In this document: positions 42,966 to 50,729 of the stretch, in pieces
How positions within the stretch are numbered: the first letter of the stretch is position 1
Layout: each line of letters begins with the position of its first letter
The notes under the pieces: generated by a model
What the model was told of the DNA's origin: nothing
The model's database searches: none
The model's input: the letters and a program-made list of their open reading frames with translations, nothing else
Made by a program: the position numbers and the translations under genes
NCBI GenBank assembly: GCA_029987245.1
Contig: DALTWG010000005.1
Span: 1-50,729, forward strand
Direction of reading: 5' to 3'
DNA: 50,729 nucleotides
Source of the DNA: Methanocorpusculum sp.
Lineage (GTDB): Archaea > Halobacteriota > Methanomicrobia > Methanomicrobiales > Methanocorpusculaceae

Positions 42966-43301
42966 ATGACAGAATATCAGAGCATTAAACCCGCTGTTCT
43001 TACCGGCCTCTCTGCCAGTATGCCTGAAATACGCGAGCGGTTCGGTATTGAAAGTCTCGGATTGTTCGGTTCTGTTTCAAGAGGCGAAGATACACCGGCA
43101 TCAGATATTGACATATTGTATAGGTTCAGTCATCCCGAGACGGTTGATATAGATACGGTATATCACCTCGCACAATATCTTCAGTCACTTTTCGGCCGCG
43201 AGGTGGAACTGGTTTCAATGGATTATATTGATCCATATATTGCAGATTTTGTGAAAGAAGATGCAATAGTATTTGACAAATCATCAGCAGAGATACCATG
43301 A
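42966..43301 (+). CDS. MNT-type nucleotidyltransferase (antitoxin-like)
   Basis: A 111-aa minimal nucleotidyltransferase with the motif GSVSRGEDTPASDIDIL (GS at 35-36, catalytic Asp pair D47/D49). In type VII toxin-antitoxin systems MntA AMPylates a tyrosine of its HEPN toxin. Start is ATG 42966, after the putative TATA box; the longer frame is not supported. It overlaps the HepT-like gene as ATGA. Confidence 0.88.
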   Translation: MTEYQSIKPAVLTGLSASMPEIRERFGIESLGLFGSVSRGEDTPASDIDILYRFSHPETVDIDTVYHLAQYLQSLFGREVELVSMDYIDPYIADFVKEDAIVFDKSSAEIP

Positions 43302-43654
43302 AAAATAATCAGATGTATATTGACCACATACTTGAAGAAACGATATTTCTCCTATGTTTATTGGAACATATTGAATGGGAGGATTTTGAAGATAGTAGAA
43401 TTCTCCAGGGAACATGTAAAAATTCCATTACGATAATTGGAGAAGCCGCCAAACGAATAGACAAAGAGGTCAAGGAAGCGCATCCGGAAATTGACTGGGG
43501 CAAACTGAATTATATGCAAAATCTCTTTGAACATGGCTACTTTAAGGTAGATTTGCAAATGTTCTGGAACACGCAGTTAAAGTATGTTCCGAAACTATAC
43601 GAGCAGTTTTATGCATTGCGGAAATCATTTTCGACAGAGAAAAAAGAGAAATAA
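43298..43654 (+). CDS. HepT-like HEPN protein with altered active motif
   Basis: A 118-aa HEPN (DUF86) protein. Family segments are clear: SITIIGEAAKRIDKEV, then YMQNLFEHGYFKVDLQMFW. The usual RNase motif is R-x4-H-x-Y, but here the Arg is Gln (Q74-x4-H79-x-Y81; codon CAA). The His and the Tyr that MntA modifies remain. It could be an inactive toxin or a form with a changed role. It is coupled to the MNT gene by ATGA. Confidence 0.85.
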   Translation: MKNNQMYIDHILEETIFLLCLLEHIEWEDFEDSRILQGTCKNSITIIGEAAKRIDKEVKEAHPEIDWGKLNYMQNLFEHGYFKVDLQMFWNTQLKYVPKLYEQFYALRKSFSTEKKEK

Positions 43655-43720
43655 ACATCTCACAGCACCGGCGCTAAAAACCTTACTTATTTATTCTCAC
43701 ACACCAATATTACAGTACAC

Positions 43721-44185
43721 ATGCTTGAAACACTACTCTCCCCCGCAGTTCTGCCCTGGATACTGATAGCCGTCGGCATTGTCTTTCTGATTATAGAAGC
43801 AGCCTCCCCCGGCTTTTTCCTGGCAATTCCGGGAACAGCACTGGTAGTTCTGGGACTGTTTGCCTTCTTTGCATACGACCTCTTTTTGTCCCCGATCGGC
43901 ATTACCGTCGCAGCAGTGGCAGCTTTGGTTGCTGCAATAGGCACCGTTCTTGTGTATCGGAAAATTTCTCCGGACAGAAAACCAAACACGCTTTCCAAAG
44001 ACACTATTGCCGGAAAATGCGGCATCGTAACCGCGGAAGTGGATGAAAACTCCATCTCCGGCAAAGTGGAAATCGCCGGCGCCGTCTGGAGTGCAAAAAG
44101 TACCGGCGGCAGCATTTCCGTCGGAAAAAAAGTCACCGTGGAATCCTCTGACGGTGTACACATTATCGTAAGCGAGGTAAAATAA
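43721..44185 (+). CDS. NfeD-like membrane protein (short form)
   Basis: A 154-aa protein with three or so transmembrane helices (about 10-75, WILIAVGIVFLIIEAASPGFFLAIPGTAL) and a C-terminal OB-fold (about 95-154). It lacks the ClpP-like protease domain of long NfeD. Short NfeD proteins pair with stomatin-like proteins, the next gene one base downstream, and are thought to organise membrane domains. Confidence 0.9.
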   Translation: MLETLLSPAVLPWILIAVGIVFLIIEAASPGFFLAIPGTALVVLGLFAFFAYDLFLSPIGITVAAVAALVAAIGTVLVYRKISPDRKPNTLSKDTIAGKCGIVTAEVDENSISGKVEIAGAVWSAKSTGGSISVGKKVTVESSDGVHIIVSEVK

Positions 44186-44186
44186 C

Positions 44187-45242
44187 ATGGAAATAACCAC
44201 CATTCTTGGCATCGTATTAGTTGTCTTAATCCTTTTCCTGTTTGCAAAAGGAGTTGTTATCGTTCAGCCGTATCAGAAAGGTCTTGCAATCCGCCTGGGA
44301 ACCTACACCGGTCAGTTAAACCCGGGATTCAAATGGGTTGTCCCGTTTATTACCACCGTGGTAAAACTCGACCTGCGTACCCAGGTTATTGACGTCCCCT
44401 CACAGGAGGTTATTACCAAAGACAACTCGCCTACCGACGTTGACGCAATTATTTACGTCCGTGTTATGGACCCGGAACGCGCCTATTTCGAGGTGTCCAA
44501 CTACCGCCAGGCAACCGTAGCCTTAGCCCAGACCAGTCTTCGCGGCATTATCGGCGACATGGAATTAGACGAGGTCTTATACAACCGTGACATGATTAAC
44601 CGCCGCCTGCGCGATATTCTGGACAAAGAAACCGACCAGTGGGGCGTAAAAATCGAGCGCGTTGAAATCAAGGAGGTAAATCCAATAGGTGCCGTGAAAC
44701 AGGCAATGACCGAGCAGACTGCAGCAGAACGAGAACGGCGCGCGGCAATTTTACGCGCGGACGGTGAAAAGCGGGCCGCAATCTTAAAAGCGGAGGGAAG
44801 CCGGCAGAGTATGATTTTAGAGGCGGAAGGCGAGCGGCAGAGTAAGATTTTGCGCGCCGAGGGTGAACGCCAGAGTCAGATTCTGCAGCGTCAGGGAGAA
44901 GCTCAAGGGTTGCGCATTATGGCGCTTGGCTCGCGCGCGCTTGACAACCGCTCTATTGCGGTGCTTTCCTTAAATGCTCTTGAAAAAATGTCGGACGGGC
45001 AGGCAACCAAGATTATCTTCCCGTTCGAGGTTTCGAATCTCATTAAACAGGGGGCAAAGTTCCTCGGCGAAGATGTTGCTGCAGCTGCGGCGGGTGAAAA
45101 ACTTGAGTCAGATGTCGAACTGGATGAATCGATTCTTGGAACGCTGCCGGATGCAGAAGATATCGCACGGGCTGTTGAGTCGGCTAAAAATGCATCTACG
45201 CTTGCAGAAGCAGATGATGCAAAAGTGCCTGCCGAAGCATAA
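44187..45242 (+). CDS. Stomatin/prohibitin-family SPFH protein
   Basis: A 351-aa SPFH/band 7 protein with an N-terminal membrane hairpin or helix (about 3-24), the SPFH domain (QPYQKGLAIRLGTYTGQLNPG to VEIKEVNPIGAVKQAM), a long coiled coil built from repeated E-G-E-R-Q-S units, and an acidic C-terminal tail rich in Ala and Glu. It likely oligomerises into membrane rings with NfeD. It follows NfeD by one base and converges on fibrillarin. Confidence 0.93.
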   Translation: MEITTILGIVLVVLILFLFAKGVVIVQPYQKGLAIRLGTYTGQLNPGFKWVVPFITTVVKLDLRTQVIDVPSQEVITKDNSPTDVDAIIYVRVMDPERAYFEVSNYRQATVALAQTSLRGIIGDMELDEVLYNRDMINRRLRDILDKETDQWGVKIERVEIKEVNPIGAVKQAMTEQTAAERERRAAILRADGEKRAAILKAEGSRQSMILEAEGERQSKILRAEGERQSQILQRQGEAQGLRIMALGSRALDNRSIAVLSLNALEKMSDGQATKIIFPFEVSNLIKQGAKFLGEDVAAAAAGEKLESDVELDESILGTLPDAEDIARAVESAKNASTLAEADDAKVPAEA

Positions 45243-45273
45243 GCAAACGGCGAACAACTGAAAAAATCTATTT

Positions 45274-45879
45274 TTATTTTTTCACCGCAATGATGCAGGC
45301 ATGGTCCAGGTGATAGGGATTGAGCCACACGGATTTTTCCACGGAAAAACCGCCCGCTTCAAGTTCCGCGCAGGAATCGGCAAACACCTCTTCCGGTGAT
45401 TTGCGGATGTCCACCGACCGGGTTTTGAGCATCAGAAGAAGCCGGCCGCCTTTTTTCAGGAACGGGATGTGCTTGCAGGCGATTTTTGCCTGCGCGGGCT
45501 GGGCAACGTCCTGATAGAGCAGGTCGCATTCTTCGAGCACCGCTGCATACTGCAGCGGCTGTGTTGCATCGCCGTAAATGGGAATAATATTTTTGCGCCG
45601 GACGGAAACTGCCAGCAAATCCTGCATCGGCCGGGGGGCGAATTCCACCGCATAGACACAGTCCGCGTAATCCGCGACATGCGAAACCGTGGTGCCGTTT
45701 GCGGCCCCGAGATACAGGACCTTATCGGTTTTGGCAAGTTCTGCAGACGCGCGGTCAAGATACCACAGGGCCGCAAGTTTGCTTCTGTACGGGTCCCAGA
45801 CGCGGTATTCGCCTAGCATTTTTTCGCCGTAAACGCCCCCCTTTCCGGGCGAGACCAGAGTACCGTTTACATCAATCAT
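45274..45879 (-). CDS. flpA: Fibrillarin-like rRNA/tRNA 2'-O-methyltransferase
   Basis: A 201-aa archaeal fibrillarin, the SAM-dependent catalytic subunit of C/D-box sRNPs. The cofactor motif VLYLGAANGTTVSHVAD and the AVEFAPRP strand are visible; length is typical for the archaeal form lacking the eukaryotic GAR domain. It overlaps nop5 as ATGA (45876-45879), so partners of the same complex are translated together. Confidence 0.96.
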   Translation of the reverse strand: MIDVNGTLVSPGKGGVYGEKMLGEYRVWDPYRSKLAALWYLDRASAELAKTDKVLYLGAANGTTVSHVADYADCVYAVEFAPRPMQDLLAVSVRRKNIIPIYGDATQPLQYAAVLEECDLLYQDVAQPAQAKIACKHIPFLKKGGRLLLMLKTRSVDIRKSPEEVFADSCAELEAGGFSVEKSVWLNPYHLDHACIIAVKK

Positions 45880-46709
45880 TTTGCGCCTCCGCCGCAGACG
45901 GCGTCTATTTTTACATTCGCATCCGCAATAAAGGCGGGGTCAGCCTCGCCGCGGTACAAATCCAGGCGGGCGGCAATCGCAAGTTTGGATGCAAGCAGGC
46001 GGGCTGTTTTGCCGCGCGCATCTTTTGGCGCATTGTGCACTCTTCTGTGCTGGAAAATGATGCCGTGCTTCGGCGAGGTGGAGCCGGTTCTGATATGCGA
46101 AAAGAGTGCAGACTCAGCGCCGAGCACCTGAATAGAAGAGCCCGCCTTGCGCGAAAGCTCTTCCAGTCCGCCCGCCCGCGACACAATCCGCGCTGCAACA
46201 AGTCCGCCCACCAGCGCGGACATATTAGGCAAAACGGCGTCCGCCTCGCGGGAAACCTCCTTCATCAGGGCAAGCCGAGTTTCGTTTAAGCCCTGGATTT
46301 CCCGGGCGGTTCGCTTCATAGACGGATTATCGGATTTGGCAAGCGTCTGCAAAAGCCGCGCGGGGTTGGAACGGGTGTATTTGCGCGAATAAGACGGCGT
46401 AGTGGCCGAGTACCATTCGGTGATTCGTTCGGTGAGGAGGTTAATTACATTGTCTATTTCATCAAGCATGCGAACCATCTGAAGCAAAGCATTGTCTTTG
46501 GCGGATAAGGATTCTGCAATGCCTTCCTCGGCCATTTTCATGGTGACCGCCCGCAGCGCCTGCAAATATTCCATGCGGTCGGAAACAAGACCTGCCTTTT
46601 TTACCTCATGCCAGTCACAGAGACGGACCGGCATTTTTGCGTCGGTTATGCGCTTTTTTGCGTCTTCGTATTGTATTGAGACGGAGTTTGGCTCGCCGTA
46701 CCAGTTCAT
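45876..46709 (-). CDS. nop5: C/D-box sRNP scaffold protein Nop5
   Basis: A 277-aa archaeal Nop5 (Nop56/58 homologue), which bridges fibrillarin to L7Ae and the guide RNA. The Nop domain signature is visible: MSALVGGLVAARIVSRAGGL, IQVLGAESALFSHIRTG and PKHGIIFQHRRVHNAPKDARGK. The N-terminal domain is somewhat short. It is first in the pair with flpA. Confidence 0.95.
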   Translation of the reverse strand: MNWYGEPNSVSIQYEDAKKRITDAKMPVRLCDWHEVKKAGLVSDRMEYLQALRAVTMKMAEEGIAESLSAKDNALLQMVRMLDEIDNVINLLTERITEWYSATTPSYSRKYTRSNPARLLQTLAKSDNPSMKRTAREIQGLNETRLALMKEVSREADAVLPNMSALVGGLVAARIVSRAGGLEELSRKAGSSIQVLGAESALFSHIRTGSTSPKHGIIFQHRRVHNAPKDARGKTARLLASKLAIAARLDLYRGEADPAFIADANVKIDAVCGGGAK

Positions 46710-46748
46710 GAGTATGTATTTGGCGTCTGAGAATATCTATTTCACTTT

Positions 46749-47147
46749 TTATCGTGAAGAATTCAGATACATTTGCACATGATTGACAAAGTCCCGTGCC
46801 TCTTCGATGAGTTCTGAAACTGTTTCCGGTGAAGCAACATAGAAATCCTCATAATCACTTTTATTTCTCACATCAAACAATTTCGATATTGTATCTGACA
46901 TTGCAACCGGGAAAATACCGGTCTTCACATATCTTTTGCGAAATTCAGCAATAATTCCGGAATGCCTGCTTGAATCAAATTCATCGAGCGCAAGTACAGC
47001 TCTCATAGAATGATACACTGCATAATATGCGCGGTTTGCTGCAAATTTGCAGTCATCATTATTTATCAGCATTTCTGCTGACGACAAACATTCTGCTGCC
47101 GTATTCAGTCTGTATCGTGATAATTCCAGGCTGGTATGTGCAGTCAT
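46749..47147 (-). CDS. HEPN-domain protein
   Basis: A 132-aa HEPN protein of the PF05168 type: NRAYYAVYHSMRAVLALDEF and RHSGIIAEFRKRYVKTGIFP are typical. The usual R-x4-6-H motif is replaced by R94-N-K-S-D98-Y99, so RNase activity is doubtful, as in many HEPN-MNT pairs of this branch. It starts one base into the stop of the MNT gene (TGATG), so they are coupled. Confidence 0.88.
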   Translation of the reverse strand: MTAHTSLELSRYRLNTAAECLSSAEMLINNDDCKFAANRAYYAVYHSMRAVLALDEFDSSRHSGIIAEFRKRYVKTGIFPVAMSDTISKLFDVRNKSDYEDFYVASPETVSELIEEARDFVNHVQMYLNSSR

Positions 47148-47482
47148 CAGACCTCAATTCCCTCCCGCGCTACATTTTTGAAAAACGGCAGGACATTTTT
47201 CCATGCCTCAAATGTTTCACAGTCCTGGAGATGAGGGGAGACAAATACATCGTATTCCAGCCCCAGTCTGCTTGCCAAAACCGATATTTCAGACTGATAT
47301 GCTTCAAGTTCCGCTTTGGAAAGCCGGACACGAATCATTACATCAATATCAGACTCGCTGTCCTGCGTTTTACGTGCATAAGAACCGTACAGAATCACCG
47401 CATCAAGCAAATCGCCGAAAAGTTCCACTGACTTTTCACGGATTCGCCGAAGGATTGTCTGTAATTCTTCTTCACTGCACAT
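47147..47482 (-). CDS. MNT-type nucleotidyltransferase
   Basis: A 111-aa nucleotidyltransferase with LYGSYARKTQDSESDIDVMI (GS at 33-34, Asp pair D45/D47). It forms a second MNT-HEPN pair with the downstream gene, independent of the one at 42966-43654 and in the opposite orientation. It diverges from the ADP-ribosylglycohydrolase-like gene. Confidence 0.88.
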   Translation of the reverse strand: MCSEEELQTILRRIREKSVELFGDLLDAVILYGSYARKTQDSESDIDVMIRVRLSKAELEAYQSEISVLASRLGLEYDVFVSPHLQDCETFEAWKNVLPFFKNVAREGIEV

Positions 47483-47563
47483 GAGTATATTTCATTTTGT
47501 TTTCCAGGGATATTATGTTTTGCACCGGCAAAGAATTAACATACAAACACCAAATAATAACAT

Positions 47564-48655
47564 ATGCTTACTAAATACCAGGGCTGTATCCTTGGAGCTG
47601 TGCTTGGCGATGCACTTGCCATGCCGAACGAATCCGCACCCTGCCGGATTTCACGCACCCCCGTTTTCAGCAAAGCCTACAAAGGACATCCGAACCAGGA
47701 TTTATTTGCCGGCCAATACACCGACGACGGACAGATAATTTTAATCGCCGCCCGCAACCTTGTCGAAGGAAAATTCAGCCGCGAAAATTATGTAAAAGAA
47801 CTTCTGCGCACGTATAACCTCAATAAATTCAGATACCCGGACGGGGCAACGCTTTCTGCATGCAAGAAAATGGAGACCGCCAAAAAAACCGCCGACTGCG
47901 GCGTGTTTTCCGATTCGGCCGGGTGTCTTTCGCTTGCCGTTCCGTTTGCGCTCGGCTATGCCGACAAAAAGGAAATGGCGCAGGAACTGGTATCCGCCTG
48001 TATCCTGACCCAGACACACCCCGCAGCACACGCCGGAACCCTCGGCCTCGCGCTCTGTCTGAAAAAAATAGCCGAGACCGGCAGCTTTGATGAAGGTATC
48101 AGCGACATGCGCCTTGCCGCACAGCACATGGAGCCGAATCTCGCCGCAAAAATCGATGAGGCGATTTTAGAAGAGCGCCGCACAACGCCGGTTGAATATG
48201 CAATCAATATCATCGGGACTACGTCTTCGGTCTATCACACACTGCCGATGGCAGTTTTCTTATGCAAACGCATGATAAAGCGGCCTTCCGAACTGTTGGC
48301 AGTCGCGGCCTCCATCGGCGGCAACTGCGGAACTATTGCCATGATTTGCGGCGCCGTTTGCGGAATGCTTTACGGCCCGCGCGCTTTGCCGGAAAATCTG
48401 CTGCCGGACCTTGAGCGCGCAGGCATTTTTGCGGAGCTTGGGGAGAAACTCTATTTCAGAGCGTATCCGCCGGTAATTGATAAAATTGAAGAAGAGGAAG
48501 AGCCGGAAGCAGAAGCGGAAACTGAGGCGGAGGCTGAAAAGGAAGAGGGGACAGATGCGGAAAAAGAGAAAGAGCAGGAGGCTGGGGAAAAGGTTGACGA
48601 AGGAGAAAAATCTGACGCAAATTCCTCTGAATCTGAAGGAAAAAAGGAAGAATAA
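47564..48655 (+). CDS. ADP-ribosylglycohydrolase-like protein with acidic tail
   Basis: A 363-aa protein whose first 305 residues follow the DraG/ARH fold: GCILGAVLGDALAMP, YTDDGQ (52-57; usual TDDT), THPAAHAGTLGLAL and IGGNCGTIAMICGAVCGMLYG (251-271; usual GGDTDT). The second metal-binding Asp cluster is replaced by N-C-G, so two-Mg2+ hydrolase activity is doubtful. Residues 307-363 form a Glu/Ala/Lys-rich acidic tail not typical of the family. It diverges from the second MNT-HEPN pair. Confidence 0.85.
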   Translation: MLTKYQGCILGAVLGDALAMPNESAPCRISRTPVFSKAYKGHPNQDLFAGQYTDDGQIILIAARNLVEGKFSRENYVKELLRTYNLNKFRYPDGATLSACKKMETAKKTADCGVFSDSAGCLSLAVPFALGYADKKEMAQELVSACILTQTHPAAHAGTLGLALCLKKIAETGSFDEGISDMRLAAQHMEPNLAAKIDEAILEERRTTPVEYAINIIGTTSSVYHTLPMAVFLCKRMIKRPSELLAVAASIGGNCGTIAMICGAVCGMLYGPRALPENLLPDLERAGIFAELGEKLYFRAYPPVIDKIEEEEEPEAEAETEAEAEKEEGTDAEKEKEQEAGEKVDEGEKSDANSSESEGKKEE

Positions 48656-48697
48656 TAGAGATGCATCCACAAACCCTCTTTTATTCATCAATAATTA

Positions 48698-48753
48698 TGT
48701 GAGAAAAATCACATTTTTATGTATAATTTTGTGATGCGCATCACATTTTTATG
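48698..48753. repeat. Two tandem TGTGA-N6-TCACATTTTTATG elements, 32 bp apart
   Basis: Element 1 is 48698-48721 (spacer GAAAAA), element 2 is 48730-48753 (spacer TGCGCA, making a perfect 16-bp palindrome). Both are followed by TTTTTATG. They lie between convergent genes, so tandem terminators for the plus-strand gene are plausible; a dyad-binding regulator is the alternative. Confidence 0.85.
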
Positions 48754-48772
48754 CAGACAGTATCTATACCAC

Positions 48773-48970
48773 TTACTTCCCCGAAGCATTAAAGGACAGC
48801 AGTTCAAACGCGGCGAGGACCTCGGTATACTCCTTTCTTTTGTATGGATTCACATCCGGGTGATACTTTTTGCGCAGCTCGGCAAACCGTTTTGAAATTG
48901 TGGAAAAATCCGTGCCCGGCGCCACACCTAAAATTTCGTACGCCCGCTCTTCTGTCATCGGCTCTAACAT
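48773..48970 (-). CDS. Minimal J-domain protein
   Basis: A 65-aa protein that is almost only a J-domain: AYEILGVAPGTDFSTISKRFAELRKKYHPDVNP, with the HPD motif intact. Full DnaJ has zinc and substrate-binding domains that are missing here. It could recruit DnaK to a specific partner. I chose ATG 48970; ATG 48958 and the longer frame at 48994 are alternatives. Confidence 0.82.
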   Translation of the reverse strand: MLEPMTEERAYEILGVAPGTDFSTISKRFAELRKKYHPDVNPYKRKEYTEVLAAFELLSFNASGK

Positions 48971-49019
48971 ATAACAGTGTCGGTTGTAAGTCAAAATAAA
49001 TATTACGGATTGAGGAGAA

Positions 49020-49061
49020 ACTATTTAATTAACAACTGCGAGGCGGCTTGTAGCGAGCCGC
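49020..49061 (+). promoter_or_regulatory. TATA box and hairpin upstream of putP
   Basis: CTATTTAATTAAC (49021-49033) is a TATA-like element. Downstream GCGGCT (49043-49048) pairs with AGCCGC (49056-49061) with a 7-nt loop; part of this may lie in the 5' leader. GGGAGA precedes ATG 49086. Confidence 0.5.
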
Positions 49062-49085
49062 TCTCCGGTTAGGGAGAAAGTACAC

Positions 49086-50627
49086 ATGGATATCTCAGAT
49101 CCAACGACCCTCATGGGGATTATCGCGGCATTTATTGTCTATTTCATAGCTATGCTTGCTGTCGGCTTTTTCTTCATGAACAAAAACAAGACCGCAAGCG
49201 AATATATGCTTGGCGGCCGCAAGCTGCACTATTTCGTGTCAGCTATGTCAGCAGAAGCTTCCGATATGAGCGGATGGCTTCTTTTGGGACTGCCCGGTGT
49301 GGCATATTTAACCGGTCTTTCATCCGCCGGGTGGACAGCAATCGGTCTTGCCATCGGTACGTATCTGAACTGGAAGCTTGTTGCAAAACGTCTTCGTGTT
49401 TACACGCACAAGGCAAAGGATTCCATTACCATTCCGGAGTTCTTCAGAAACCGGTTCGGCGACAAAAAAGGTATTACCTCTGCAATTTCCTCGATTTTTA
49501 TTATCGTCTTCTTTGTTGTCTATACGGCATCCCAGTTTGCCGCAGGCGGCAAACTGTTCCATTCCATCTTCGGTATTGACTATACCGTTGCAATGTTAAT
49601 CGGCGCGGCAATTGTGGTTATCTACACGTTTGTCGGCGGTTTCAGAGCAGTGTGCCTGACAGATACGATTCAGGCGTGTCTGATGTTCTTTGCCTTAATC
49701 CTGGTGCCTATTGTCGCACTGGTTCTTTTAGGCGGAGAGGGCGCGGGGCTTTCTTCCATCGACCCGGGCATGTTCAACCTGTTCATGGAGTACAACGCCG
49801 AGTCGCAGGTCTTTGAGTTCGTTTCTGTCTTCACGATTGTTTCAGGTTTAGCCTGGGCGTTCGGTTACTTCGGTCAGCCGCATATTTTACCGAGATTCAT
49901 GGGTATTGAAAACCCTGAGGAGATTCCCAGAGCCCGCAGAATTGCTATGGTCTGGGTTGTTATCTCGATGGCAGCAGCAATCTTCATCGGTCTTGTCGGT
50001 CAGGTCTTCTTCGGTCCAAACGGCATTATGCCTACTTTAGCGGACAGTGAGACGGTGTTTATTGATATGACAACAAACACGCTTGGCATTATACCGTTTA
50101 TTGCAGGTATTGTGTACTGCGGTATCTTAGGCGCAATTATGAGTACGGCATCGTCTCAGATGCTTGCTGCGTCGTCTTCGATTTCGCAGGATTTATTCAA
50201 GGCGATTTTCAAGAAGGATGCAACGGACAGGGCTGTGCTTCTTGTGTCCAAGATTTCAGTTCTGGTTGTGGCTGCGGCTGCGTTCACGATTGCGCTTGAT
50301 CCGAACAGTTCGGTCTTTGGTATTGTGTCGTTTGCCTGGGCGGGTTTTGGTGCTTCCTTTGGTTCGATTATTTTAGTGGGGCTCTTCTGGAAGCGGATGA
50401 ACTGGCAGGGTGCTCTCGCCGGTGTTTTGGGCGGCGGTATTACTACGTGTCTTTGGTACTTTATCGCCGAGCAGATGTTTGGCAATCCGCTGTATGAGAT
50501 GGTGCCGGGTGTAATTGTTTCGCTCCTTTGTATCTTTATTGTTACAAAACTCACCACGCCTCCGGCAAAAGAGGTCACTGATGTCTTTGACGAGTATGTG
50601 AAAGAGATTGGCAACAAGGGAACGTAA
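49086..50627 (+). CDS. putP: Na+/solute symporter, PutP type
   Basis: A 513-aa sodium/solute symporter (SSS family) with about 13 transmembrane helices. It closely follows the PutP proline transporter pattern: MSAEASDMSGWLLLGLPG, TIPEFFRNRF, FGYFGQPHILPRFM and SFAWAGFGASFGSIIL. It likely imports proline, possibly as an osmolyte; substrate certainty is moderate. GGGAGA precedes the start. It is followed by a T-rich stretch that may terminate transcription. Confidence 0.9.
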   Translation: MDISDPTTLMGIIAAFIVYFIAMLAVGFFFMNKNKTASEYMLGGRKLHYFVSAMSAEASDMSGWLLLGLPGVAYLTGLSSAGWTAIGLAIGTYLNWKLVAKRLRVYTHKAKDSITIPEFFRNRFGDKKGITSAISSIFIIVFFVVYTASQFAAGGKLFHSIFGIDYTVAMLIGAAIVVIYTFVGGFRAVCLTDTIQACLMFFALILVPIVALVLLGGEGAGLSSIDPGMFNLFMEYNAESQVFEFVSVFTIVSGLAWAFGYFGQPHILPRFMGIENPEEIPRARRIAMVWVVISMAAAIFIGLVGQVFFGPNGIMPTLADSETVFIDMTTNTLGIIPFIAGIVYCGILGAIMSTASSQMLAASSSISQDLFKAIFKKDATDRAVLLVSKISVLVVAAAAFTIALDPNSSVFGIVSFAWAGFGASFGSIILVGLFWKRMNWQGALAGVLGGGITTCLWYFIAEQMFGNPLYEMVPGVIVSLLCIFIVTKLTTPPAKEVTDVFDEYVKEIGNKGT

Positions 50628-50671
50628 GGTTCTCCTGTTTTTTATTTTTTCCAGGCGGTTTTGTTTTCTGC

Positions 50672-50717
50672 GAAATGCTGCTAATGTTTTTTTGAAATGC
50701 TGCTAATGCTGCTAATG
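50672..50717. repeat. Short direct repeats GAAATGCTGCTAATG
   Basis: Two 15-bp copies at 50672-50686 and 50694-50708, and a partial copy CTGCTAATG at 50709-50717. They lie 3' of putP at the window edge; their role is unknown. Confidence 0.75.
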
Positions 50718-50729
50718 AAAAACAGCTTA

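Noticed and set aside
48698..48745. CRP binding sites
   Set aside because: The half-sites fit the bacterial CRP consensus, but the position is between convergent 3' ends and no CRP is expected in a methanogen; terminator or other dyad is more likely.

Overview
The window looks like a chromosomal segment of a methanogenic euryarchaeon, most likely in Methanomicrobiales and plausibly Methanocorpusculum-like. The evidence is a split F420-dependent formate dehydrogenase (fdhAB), CofG for F420 biosynthesis, and a full archaeal information-processing set: TBP, EF-2, 20S proteasome alpha, SBDS, fibrillarin/Nop5, archaeal CCA enzyme, Trm56 and Tsr3. Promoters are TATA-type and many gene pairs overlap as ATGA. 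The genus is an inference from gene content and was not tested by alignment.

Layout. 1-3126 (-): tRNA/translation-associated operon (winged-helix, Trm56, ATP-grasp, Lys/Ala-rich tail protein), tRNA-Asn, and a small regulator/membrane pair. 3193-5204 (+): two coupled M24 metallopeptidases. 7521-5210 (-): candidate micropeptide, unlisted 57-aa membrane protein, cofG, NUDIX, DUF2786 protein. 7778-11029 (+): S12-S7-EF-2 operon with a terminator. 11151-12461: CotH-family protein.

12479-16105 is the most unusual region. It holds a ribbon-helix-helix/zinc-ribbon protein diverging across 9-bp iterons from a Cys-rich small protein and an SF3 helicase. A 28-bp perfect inverted repeat with internal 9-bp repeats follows, then a PDDEXK (YhcG/DUF1016) nuclease. 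I read this as an integrated or decayed replicon with a candidate origin.

16257-25453: fdhBA diverging from tbp, an EamA-type transporter with a long extra membrane domain, a PEBP-like protein, SBDS-psmA, and a TrmB-type regulator. 25688-28864: S-layer-domain membrane protein with a MacB-like ABC pair. 28886-33875 (-): tRNA maturation operon (ThpR, CCA enzyme, an unusual LarE-ThiI fusion, Fe-S aldo/keto reductase). 33897-35606: a QueG-like Fe-S protein diverging from a Lys/Ala-tailed protein.

35738-42318 (-): a peptide-export-like locus. It has a lipoprotein, HlyD-type adaptor, an unknown 158-aa protein, a C39-peptidase ABC exporter, a radical SAM protein and a second lipoprotein. No precursor peptide is visible. 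42350-50627: Tsr3, a MNT-HepT pair whose HEPN motif has Gln instead of Arg, NfeD-stomatin, fibrillarin-Nop5, a second MNT-HEPN pair, a divergent ADP-ribosylglycohydrolase-like protein with an acidic tail, tandem palindromes, a minimal J-domain protein and a PutP-type Na+/solute symporter.

No rRNA, CRISPR array, transposase or integrase was seen. Starts were moved from the longest-ORF start wherever a ribosome-binding site, ATGA overlap or family N-terminus pointed elsewhere; each case is noted.
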